Assembly (NCBI GenBank): GCA_951799405.1
Contig: OX637343.1
Span: forward strand, 3,720,001 to 3,784,000
Source of the DNA: Agapetus fuscipes
Lineage: Eukaryota; Arthropoda; Insecta; Trichoptera; Glossosomatidae
DNA length: 64,000 nt
Direction: 5' to 3'
The position numbers and the translations under genes are program-made. Positions 1-8,512 of the stretch are shown piece by piece. The notes below the pieces were generated by a model. That model saw nothing but the letters and a program-made list of their open reading frames with translations. It made no database searches and had not been told where the DNA came from. Position 1 is the stretch's first letter. Every line of letters starts with the position of its first letter.

Positions 1-324
1 GTTGTTTAAATTATTTAAAAAAAAATACAGTTTTTATATGACACATTGGTCCAGTATACACATACAAACACTGCCTCATGTGAAATTACCTCTGATGGAT
101 ATACGACAAACAAGCACTAAAGGGATGATAACTTGATTTTGTATGGATGTCCTACTGCCTACACAGAGCCGTATCAAGTCATTTCGGTGTAAAAAAGCCC
201 TATAGCTCTGTACACCCGTACACGGATGATAATGGGATTTGGGCTTGTGAAAAGAATGAATGATGATAGACTGAGGTAGGTAGGTATATATCCCGACCCA
301 CGAAATAAATTAATTATCATTATT
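1..324. other. Stretch without recognised gene
   Basis: AT-rich DNA. I see no open frame with coding character, no tRNA-like box and no clear repeat before the REP1 copy that begins near 325. Confidence 0.4.
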
Positions 325-545
325 GGTATGAAGCTGACTACCCATACTGTAAAAAATGGTTCACTTTGCCAATGTCACCCCTTTTTCAGGGAAGGTCGGC
401 AAGAGTTGCAGGGCTAATGTTCATTTGAGATTGGGTTTTTATATTGAAGGTCCTTAATGCAACATGCTATACGTGCCTGCTTGTGGGAATGCATTTAATA
501 TGAATTTCAAATGATAAATATATTTTCAACTTAGATTTAGATGGG
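325..545 (+). repeat. REP1 interspersed repeat, near full length
   Basis: It matches the window's commonest repeat, which carries the blocks GGCTGACCACCCATACTG, TGTTTCAGGGAAGGTCGGCA and GGGAATGCATTTAATATGAA in that order and ends in a TTAGA-type tail. This copy has a few substitutions (for example 'aagctgactaccc') and ends at 'aacttagatttagat'. I cannot assign REP1 to a named superfamily. Confidence 0.8.
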
Positions 546-1028
546 AATCTTTAAAAAAAATGTATAATAATTAAATAAAACTGCGTCTTTGTTGAAATAT
601 AGTATTGCTTTTTAAAAATTAACGATTAATTAGAAAAATCAATATGGATCCTTGTTATTTACCATGGGCCTTTATGCACCTTCGACTGCTCCTGATTAGT
701 CTATACACTGCTTATTAGGTACATATACTTATATAGACAATAATAAGTTTAAATATTTCGACCTTGTTACACGCCTGGACACGGCACGGCTATGGATGAC
801 AGGACAGAACGTTTATGTTACATAATGATAATATTATTTCTTTATTAGGTCTGCCTCACGTCATTTATCATCTCCTGTATAATCTTATCTTAAAAATAGT
901 AAGAAGTTCATGTGAGTCCAACAAAATCAGAGGTGGCAATATAAGATTATTTATGAGATAAATATACGTAGGTATGTACATATATCCTTAACAAATAACT
1001 GCTGATTCACTGGTTTGAGAAATTGTTG
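546..1028. other. Stretch without recognised gene
   Basis: AT-rich intergenic DNA. No repeat seen elsewhere in the window is recognisable here. Confidence 0.4.
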
Positions 1029-1272
1029 ACTGGTCCATAGTCCAATGGTAACACTTCGGACTCGTAAATGGAAGATTGTGGGTCCGAATCCCGGCAGAGC
1101 ACATAAAATACACCATTTACATTTTCAAATTTGCTCTTCGCTGGGTTGAAAATTTCATAAACCTTTACCAAAGACTGGTCATCAAAAGGTCCATCCAGCC
1201 TTACAGCAACTGGGTCTTGCTTGAGAATCGGCATTTTGTTGTGAGGAGTTGAAGACCAAGCTCGTAAAAGTC
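1029..1272 (+). mobile_element. SINE-5T copy, 3' truncated
   Basis: A tRNA-like head is present: an A-box-like 'tagtccaatgg' and a B-box-like 'ggtccgaatcc'. It is followed by the family body (imperfect 'gctcttcgctgggttgaaaa', 'ccaaagactggtca', 'ggtccatccagcctta'). The copy stops at 'gaccaagctcgtaaaa', exactly where a SINE-T head begins, so no 3' tail remains. Confidence 0.8.
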
Positions 1273-1274
1273 TG

Positions 1275-1610
1275 GTCGATAGCTCAGTTGGTAGAATGCT
1301 TGGATTCCATGCCAAGAGCAAGGGTTCGATCCCCATCGAGGGTGTCAGAAATGATTTTGCGTTTCAGTGTCTATTTCAAACCCAAAATAAATACTGTCAA
1401 GGTGTAGTCAAGAAATGAGAACCAGCCCCCCCCCCAGGGTCCCCTCAAGGTTTCCCAGCCAGGGAGCTGGGAAACCCTCACTTCAACTAAAGTGGTTGGT
1501 GTGACGCCTGCCCCCTTACCAGTAAAAATGAATACGTCTCGAGTCACTGCATGCGATCCCTTCGGGGATAACGTAGGCAAGAAGTTACACTATATGTGGA
1601 GCTTAGTTGC
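1275..1610 (+). mobile_element. SINE-T copy, full length
   Basis: A tRNA-like head (A box 'tagctcagttgg', B box 'ggttcgatccc') is followed by the conserved body ('gtgtcagaaatgattt', 'aagtggttggtgtga', 'ccttcggggataacg') and the 3' end 'gttacactatatgtggagc'. A related copy with the same layout lies at 22303-22625. Confidence 0.8.
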
Positions 1611-1728
1611 CTACTTGCGCTTCTCATGAGAAGATATCTATGTCCTTCCGCTGGTAAGGAGTCCAAGCCTCGACAGCGTACTCTAATTTGGACAATGTAA
1701 CGCTACCAAAGACGTCCCCCATCACTCT

Positions 1729-1899
1729 GAAGCGCTATTCTGCTAAATTCCTTTCACTTTGGATAATAATCAAAATCGAAGCTTGCTAGGGCTCGCGAAA
1801 GAGCTCCAGAGATAAAAAATTACAGTACAACTTATTTTTTAACACAAATCGCTATCTCGTCACCTTAAAGTCGTAAGTAATTTAGCAGAATAGCGCTTC
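1729..1899. mobile_element. Short inverted-repeat element (MITE)
   Basis: The two ends are perfect 21-bp inverted repeats starting GAAGCGCTATTCTGCTAAAT. The 171-bp element has no coding capacity. I could not identify a target duplication. Confidence 0.7.
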
Positions 1900-2029
1900 T
1901 GGGCTCAGTGAGCTGCTTGCACACTCTGATTCTCTGACACGGCTATTTTGAACGTGCGGACTCCAGTGAGTTGAAATGGAGTGCCTTTAGATTTTCTGTT
2001 TATTTTGTGCATTACAGTTTCTCGATTAT

Positions 2030-2199
2030 AAGGTTAGTAGGAGGCTGACCCTCCATGCTGTAAAAATTTGTCCACTTTTGCCAATGCCATCACGGTTTCA
2101 GGGAAAGGTTAATGCAAAGTTTATGTTCATGTAACGTTTGGTTTATTTTGTATGTACACTTGTAGCATGAGTAAGCACGAACTGGCATGTGTCTGCATT
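2030..2199 (+). repeat. REP1 fragment interrupted by inverted-repeat DNA
   Basis: The 5' and middle parts of REP1 are recognisable ('aggaggctgaccctccatgctg', 'gtttcagggaaagg', 'agcatgagtaagcacgaac'). The match ends where the palindromic element at about 2200 begins. Confidence 0.6.
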
Positions 2200-2462
2200 T
2201 GGGCGTTATCGGACTTTATCAGCCCATCTTTACAAGCTCTGAGGTAAAAACAAAAGGATTAAAATTCAAGGCAGGCAAGAGAAATTCACAAAAATTTAGA
2301 TGATATTATTAATAAACAAATATCTAGTCCTTCTCCCCAACTAACAGTACTTGCCTGAAAAAAAACACCCACTTCTCTTCCCTGCCTTGAATTTTTATCC
2401 CTTTGTTTTTACCTCAGTTAGTCTCTGAAGATGGACAGATAAAGTCCCATAGCGCTCAACCA
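2200..2462. mobile_element. Inverted-repeat element with long arms
   Basis: The left arm (gcgttatcggactttatc ... ctgaggtaaaaacaaaagg ... attcaaggcagg) is the imperfect reverse complement of the right arm (cctgccttgaat ... tacctcag ... gataaagtcccatagcgc). The arms are about 85 bp with small gaps, and the interior is AT-rich. No transposase is present. Confidence 0.65.
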
Positions 2463-2605
2463 GTTGAACTCAAATAAACTGTGAAAATAAAAGTATGTGT
2501 TTCATAAAAAAATATTTTTAATGAATATTTAAAAATGATTTTTCAGTCTGTAAATGCACAACTATAGAAAATAATTAAAAGAGTAAATGTCAACCTTTGG
2601 CAGAT

Positions 2606-4643
2606 TTATTTTCGACGACGCTGTGGATTCTGGCAGTTGCAATACGAAGGAAGATATCCAGGACTGCTAGACAGCATAGAGTAACTCTGAGGATACATAT
2701 TATATGGACTAAACTGATTATAATAATATGAAAGATATGCTTTTTGTTTATCAGTCAACTTTGCATCAGATTGTGGAGGGAAACTTGACATCGGTCCGTA
2801 GTTTGACATGTAATATGACATCCAAGGATCCGGAGGAGGGAAAAAGTTGCTATTTTGTGGTATTTGTTTCTCAGTAATTTTGTTATTCTCTGGATCAGAA
2901 TTTTCTTGAGCAGTTTTCGAGTCATCATCACTTTCTCCAAAGGTTTTTTTCAGAACTTCATCCAAATTTGGATTTGGTGATGGTTTATAATCATCGTTGT
3001 AGTACTCTGGGACTTTTATATTTTCTCCATTGTTTAATTGTGGAATTTCAAATTCCAATGGATCACTATTATGTGTAATTTCATCATTGTACCTTTCATC
3101 ACCCTCATTTGTTTCGTCATCATTCGTAGCAGTTCTATATTCTTTATTTGTACCCACGTTTGCGTCATCAGAACTGGAATTTTCAGATATTTCTTTATCT
3201 ATTTTTCCGCTCTCAGAGCCTTGACCATTGTGTGAATTTGAGCTTTCTTTAAATTCTTCATCATCATCAGAATCAAAGTGTAGAATTTCTATGACATCAT
3301 TGAGAATGGCAGTAAATGCATCATACTTTTCTTGAGATTCATTTGCTTTTTCTATGAGCTCTAGAAGCTTCTCGGGCATCCGCAGAGTCTCTGAAGATCC
3401 TGGTAAACTTAATTCAACAGCATCCATGGCGTTGATTTCTCCATCTGTTGCGACCACCTAATAAATTAACAGCTTATCAGTTTGGTATTCTAACATATAA
3501 ATAATTTAATAATAAGGGATGGTATTTTTTACATTTTTAAGGACTAACGAGTAAGAATCAATCAATCAATGTAATAGATATAGATGGCTTATGTCTGTTT
3601 TCTTCCATAGTAACAAACATACTCGGAAACCGAATAATAGGTTAACGATGAAATAAATTTCAATGAGACATCAGATACTAACATCATACGTCAAAAAGAG
3701 ACATAAACATGACCGTTGCCAAGAAACTGAATATAACAACACCGTTTGTATGAAACGTACACCCTAGGGTGCATTCTTTTTTGGTACACAAATCGGCTTG
3801 CATGCTCCATCTTAATCTTTTATGTTGATCGTTGACGATAAAAAAAAAAAGTGAAAGAAATATTCATTACTTGAATTTAAGTGTTAGCTTGATGTCTAAT
3901 GGTATTATTCACATACAGCAAATCTATGGCTCAACCGCCACCTAACATGAATTTTCCATACAAAAAACGATGATCCATGGATCAGTAACATTAGTACGAG
4001 TTGCAAAACTTGAGTAATGTAAAGTTTACGGCAATTATTAAAGAGTGATTTCCCCCAAAATCTGCCGTTTTTGTTTGTTTGAACTTGATTTTCTTCATCA
4101 CTGTAACTCTTTTGCTAAGACCATAAAGTGTAAGAAACAAAAACGGCAGATTTTGGGAGAAATCACTCTTTAATATTTTCCGTAAACTCTACTTTTCTCA
4201 AGTTTTGCAACTCGTTTTAAGGTTATATAGGGAATAACCCTGTAAGAATGTTTATACTTGACTTGGTACATTTAAAGAGTGAGGGAAAAATTAATTGAGG
4301 TATGAAAAATGTGACTAACGACAACAATAACTTTTTCGTTAAATGAGCTGTCAGTGCAAACAACTTTGTGCGGATGCCAGCTCCAGCGGCGGAGGTGGTC
4401 AGATTCAGACCTAACCCAAACTTGGCCAAATGACATCACATTTTTCCCCCAATTTAAATGTACAGGGTGAGTATCAGATGTTTGAATGCCAAAAAACAAT
4501 AAAATAAAAAGAATGAATTAGGTTGCTCGTAGCGGCAGAGAAAACAACATCCTTACAAAATTATTGTTATCACTTACCTGTGCAATTAAATAGACTGCAG
4601 AAAAAGCAAGTATTTTGCCAGAAAATGAATTAAAACTTAACAT
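2606..4643 (-). CDS. Putative secreted acidic protein, two exons
   Basis: Exon 1 is 4578-4643 and exon 2 is 2606-3457, joined in phase 0 by a strong donor (CAG|GTAAGTG) and a TTATTAG acceptor. The 305-residue product begins with a hydrophobic stretch (KILAFSAVYLIAQVVA) that looks like a signal peptide, with cleavage likely just before TDG. The mature part has a short helical segment (LLELIEKANESQEKYDAF), then a long Asp/Glu/Ser/Asn-rich tract (residues about 80-190), and a Pro/Tyr/Ser-rich C-terminus ending QRRRK. An in-frame ATG at 4721 would add 26 residues; I prefer the downstream Met because it starts a better signal peptide. An AATAAA (2605-2610) overlaps the stop codon. I do not recognise the family. 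The exon 1 assignment is inference from splice signals and frame. Confidence 0.6.
3900..3993. mobile_element. REP8 fragment
   Basis: It shares 'tggctcaaccgcca', 'gaattttccatacaaaaaa' and 'atggatcag' with copies at 21280-21395 and 59245-59370. The 3' end with 'gtgaataac' is missing, apparently replaced by the hairpin element that starts at 3994. It lies inside the intron of the secreted-protein gene. Confidence 0.6.
3994..4216. mobile_element. Hairpin MITE in intron
   Basis: The ends are inverted repeats starting ACGAGTTGCAAAACTTGAG. The arms stay complementary for about 80 bp (including 'aaagagtgatttc' and 'aaaatctgccgtttttgttt') around a short central loop. It is non-coding and lies in the intron of the gene at 2606-4643. 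Confidence 0.75.
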
Positions 4644-4865
4644 TTTAAAGATATTTGAGGAGTATTGGCACGCCTTCACAACAATGAGTATAAATATTAT
4701 TATCGCTTGTGTATTCTCCATTTATATATTTTTAAAAAACGCAGACAAGCAGAATTTTTGTGTATTTGAAATTTGCTGCTGCAGTGTTATTTTTGTTTTG
4801 TTTTGATGTGTGCACTTTATTCAAGTTTTATTATTTAATTTTATTTCTGCATGTGAGCATTTTTA

Positions 4866-5310
4866 AGAATATATCGACGGTTAAAAGGAAATAGGGCATA
4901 AGCGATGTTTTGGTCGAAAATGAGTTATGAATGCTATCCTACTTAAAATTTTCCGCTTTTTCTAATGCTATCACTCCCATGGCTCTACAATGACTTTTTT
5001 TTTCATTAATGCCCAATCAAAAAACTGCATTTTCTAATTATGGTTTTGGTGTAACCGATGAAATTTTTGGCCTTTTTGTCCTAAAGGCGCTTGTGACAAA
5101 TCCTCGTAAAACAATATAAAATCACATTAATAGAAATGCAAATAAATGCCTTTATTTTTTTAATGCTAGAGCTGTTTTGATTTTAACAATATGATAAACA
5201 ATAAAAAAGTTATGTGTATTTTTCTGCAATCTCAAACTTTAAACTGCTCTCCTGAACAATTTAGTTTTTGTCGCTTATGCCCTATATCCTTTTAACCGTC
5301 GATATTATTC
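4866..5310. mobile_element. MITE with about 35-bp terminal inverted repeats
   Basis: The ends read TATCGACGGTTAAAAGGA and, further in, ATAGGGCATAAGCGA; the right end is their reverse complement with one mismatch. The interior of about 375 bp is AT-rich and non-coding. The target duplication is ambiguous because both flanks are AT-rich. Confidence 0.75.
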
Positions 5311-5656
5311 CGCATACTTACCAGGAAGGCATTTTCCGTTGTCACCACAACTCAAGGCAGGAATTGAGAGTCATTTCTTTTTATGAGTTAGTAATATCAA
5401 TAAAAAATTAGAATGATGAACACAAACAATGAATATTTCAACACCTTAAAGGTAAAACTAAATTTGTGACATATTACGCTAACATGGGTTTCTCAGATAA
5501 ATGCACCTCTTTACCTATTTTCTACGAGAGAAAACATCCTGCAATTTAAGACGTTTTTCATGAGTACTTCCTTATAATTAGTTACTTACAATAAAATGTT
5601 TTATCCACGATTTCTCAAACCAGGTGAATCAGCATTTATTCAGTTTTACCTTGAAG

Positions 5657-6212
5657 GTCATCATCATCATCATCATTGGCACGACAACCCGGGGTGGGTC
5701 TTGGCCTCCCTCAGCAACCGCTGCCAGCGCTGTCTATCCAACGTCTTCCTCCTCCAGTCCCACATTCCCACTGCACGGCAATCCGCCACCACTCCATCCA
5801 GCCATCTTGAACGTGGTCTTCCCACTGTCCGGCGTCCCTCCGGGTTCGTCATCACAATCGTCTTCTCCAGGCTCCGATGGTCCATTCGCTGAATGTGCCC
5901 CAGCCAATGCAGTCTGTTGACCTTTATTGAGCGGACCACATCAGCGTCCTGGTACAGCTTATACAGTTCGGAGTCATATTTTCTTCGCCATATGTTTCCG
6001 TCCTTTATTGGACCATAAATACGTCGAAGTATTTTCCTTTCGAAGACGTTGAGAGAGTATTGGTCACGCTTGGTCAGTGTCCAGGTTTCGGAGGCATATG
6101 TGAGGACTGGTTTTATTAGGGTTTTGTACAGAGTGGTTTTACATTTCCGTGACAGTAGCCTCGACTTAAATTGTTTTATGAGGCCGAAGTAGGAGCGATT
6201 AGCTGACAGTAT
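5657..6212 (-). mobile_element. 3' fragment of a non-LTR retrotransposon reverse transcriptase
   Basis: Read on the minus strand, the frame gives a typical C-terminal RT segment: 'TLYKTLIKPVLTYASETW', 'LNVFERKILRRIYGP', 'VNRLHWLGHIQRMDHR', 'GRPRSRWLDGVVADCR' and 'DRQRWQRLLREAKTHPGL'. It ends in (ATG)n/(CAT)n at 5659-5676, a 3' microsatellite usual for such elements. The RT catalytic region is absent, so this is a 5'-truncated dead copy. Confidence 0.85.
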
Positions 6213-6245
6213 TCTTTTTTTTTATTTTACCTTGAAGGTGGCGAT

Positions 6246-6345
6246 ATGAAATTGTCCAAATTTCATCATATTACTCCATTGTTGAAAAAACTGCATTGGC
6301 TTCGTTTTCCGGAGAGGGTGGTCTACCGTGTTTGTCTGATGGGAG
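6246..6345 (+). mobile_element. Small RT fragment (non-LTR)
   Basis: The frame reads FHHITPLLKKLHWLRFPERV and then VVYRVCLMG, a conserved motif of CR1/L2-like RTs ('ISPLLRELHWLRVRERVEFK' in the element at 39146-40713). Only about 30 residues remain. Confidence 0.7.
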
Positions 6346-6354
6346 TGTCACGAC

Positions 6355-6560
6355 ATATCAGTAAAAGACAACTCGTCCAACGACAGATTCGTCCATTGAC
6401 AAATCGGTCACACGACACTTCGTCCACACAACTTTTCAGTCAACGACATTTTGGCCAAAGACAAATCGGTCAACGAAAACCCGTCCAAAGACAAATCGGT
6501 CACTCGACACTTCGTCCACACGACTTTTCGGTCAACGACATTTCGGTCATATACAATATA
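6355..6560 (+). repeat. Degenerate minisatellite of CGACA/TCGGTCA units
   Basis: About a dozen variants of a 16-18-bp motif follow each other ('caacgacattt-ggtcaaagacaaatcggtca', with 'cacgacacttcgtccacacgac' variants). The open frame across it (RQLVQRQIRPLTNRSHDTSS...) is the repeat translated, not a gene. Confidence 0.75.
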
Positions 6561-6569
6561 TTGTATTCA

Positions 6570-6852
6570 ACCAGTCCATAGTCTAGTGGTTTACACTTCT
6601 GACTCGTAAATGGAAGGTTGTGGGTTCGAATCTCGGCGGAGCACAAAAAAATATACTATGCGAGCCCAATGGAGCGGAATGGACTACCACCTCATGTGAG
6701 GAAGGCAGAAACTGTCGGTGTCTTTAAAGGAGCACTAAAGACACATCTTTACAAAAAATCTTATCCGTGATTTGAGAGGGCCCTTGAGGTGTGACACACA
6801 CAAAAACGGCGCTCTTCAATTATGTGTACCTTATAAATAAATTATTCTTGTA
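6570..6852 (+). mobile_element. tRNA-like SINE-5T head fused to LINE-A 3' end
   Basis: The SINE-5T head (6570-6655: 'ccatagtctagtgg', 'gggttcgaatctcggcggagc') passes directly into the last codons of LINE-A. These read PMERNGLPPHVRKAETVGVF, then FKGALKTHLYKKSYP and a stop. The LINE-A 3' UTR follows ('gagggcccttgaggtgtgacacacacaaaaacggcgctc'). The usual SINE-5T body is absent. Confidence 0.7.
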
Positions 6853-7850
6853 CTCATCAATAAACTACAATAAAACAATGCAGCGCTGTATTTTTTTTTT
6901 GAAGTTTTATAATTTCATTTATATAAAACACGTTTGTCTTCACTTTATCCATTACTTTACAAGTCCTAGTCGAATCAAAAACAAAATTAAAAAATATATA
7001 TATTATAATATACGATGCATTCCTCTTACAAACAAATTCATAAAAAAACAAGAAAACTAGGAAAGTAGTTCACTGACACATGCTCACCACAATCACAGGA
7101 CAGTTGATTCTTGGAAAAATTATTAAGTTAACTGTATTTTTTAGGTTGTGTTTAGGTTCTAGGTATTTTCGTGACTGGAAAGAAGGGAAAGATACCGGCA
7201 ATACCTTTTCATTTGTGTAAACATTCAAACATTCCTATTTTAAAGTTGACAGATGTATTTGAGCAAGGTACCATGGACTAGAGAGGGTGTGAAGGATTAT
7301 TTGTGCTGTTGGTCATATTGTTGAATCAAAAACAAGATATTTAAAAAAAACAGAAAAACTCATAAACCTTTGTTAAATAATATTAACAAGTAAAGCAAAC
7401 AATATTTTTTTTTTGAAAATGCAATAATTTACTGTGTGCTTCCACATTTTTTCCATCTCATTTTTAAAATAAACCCTAAATTGCCGCCTTTGGTTCTACA
7501 TGACTCAAATAGCAACAAAATCAAAATAAGATCCTTTCTCAAAGTGATGCTCTTATCTAACAAGTGCGAATCTAAAAACTAACTAAGCAGGATCACAAAC
7601 TCTCTCTCAATAAATATTTCAAATGTCAATCATATCATTGAAATCCTGCAGTTTTTTGACGTTTTCTATAGTTATGTAATTCAATAAACCTATGCATTTT
7701 TTAAGCAACAAGATGATTTCCAACAGCATTATTTAGATTTTTATTAACTTTGACAATCCAAAGATTGTTTTTTGGTATGCAAAACTCACTAAAATGGTAC
7801 ATAATGAACTAAAAAAAGAAGTGCCTTAACAGAATCAGTCCAACCTTAAT
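6853..7850. other. Stretch without recognised gene
   Basis: AT-rich DNA with long A and T runs. I see no splice-compatible coding frame and no repeat shared with the rest of the window. Confidence 0.4.
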
Positions 7851-7859
7851 CATTGTGCA

Positions 7860-7942
7860 GGATCCTGAAGACGTTGGCTATGCCGATGAAATGTTGAGAA
7901 CAGTGTACAACAGTGTAGAAAATCATTCTTCTTTTTTGCACG
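7860..7942 (+). other. Exon-like open segment, orphan
   Basis: After an acceptor-like 'tcattgtgcag' the frame reads DPEDVGYADEMLRTVYNSVE and on to a donor-like 'CACG|gtcagt'. Composition is less AT-rich than the flanks. I see no partner exons and do not recognise the peptide. It could be a relic of a gene or element. Confidence 0.2.
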
Positions 7943-8024
7943 GTCAGTATAATCCGTTTTTTTCATTCTTTACCGTCTACAACTGTTCGACAAATATACA
8001 AAAAGTTTTAATTTGTAAACATGA

Positions 8025-8150
8025 GGGAACTGGATTCGGAGAGACTATTAAAAATAAGTCTCGAGACTCACCTCTTCGTCCAATCATATGGACAAGCTTC
8101 TTTGTAGTGACACAGTCATAAAAGGCGCTATGCAAATTTTGTAATCATTA
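8025..8150 (+). mobile_element. LINE-C 3' end
   Basis: It matches the LINE-C 3' end at 36590-36890: 'gagagactatta', 'cacctcttcgtcc', 'atcatatg-acaagc', 'tttgtagtgacac' and 'cataaaaggcgctatgcaaattttgtaat'. Only the last about 40 codons and the 3' UTR remain. Confidence 0.75.
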
Positions 8151-8452
8151 TGTCAAATTACCATAACTCCGGTATAAATTTAACATTAAAATTCATCTAG
8201 TAAATCAGGTGATGATCAATGGAATATAAACACTGAATAAAACTGATGGAGGAAATACCACTACTGCTCAGCTGGTACAAGTTGCAAAATGGACAGGCAG
8301 AGTTGGGGGCTGAGGTAGAAAGAGGCCAAGGCTCAAGTTGGGCTATAATGCCATTGAAGAAGTGGTAAAATATAATTGGTGAGGAGAATGGACTTGAGAA
8401 GAGCATGGTGGGGCGTGGGTGGTGCCGTGTGATTGTGGTTGTGGAGGAATGC

Positions 8453-8462
8453 TTTATTTATT
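8453..8462 (-). promoter_or_regulatory. Overlapping poly(A) signals for XPO7
   Basis: On the minus strand two AATAAA hexamers overlap here, about 50 bases after the XPO7 stop codon. This would give a very short 3' UTR. Confidence 0.6.
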
Positions 8463-8512
8463 TTGTTGCCATGACGGATGCGATTGGTTGCTAGGAGACG
8501 GCTGCCAGGGTG

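Noticed and set aside
6246..6581. 111-codon plus-strand frame
   Set aside because: It is an RT scrap followed by minisatellite translation and a SINE head, with no single protein family across it.
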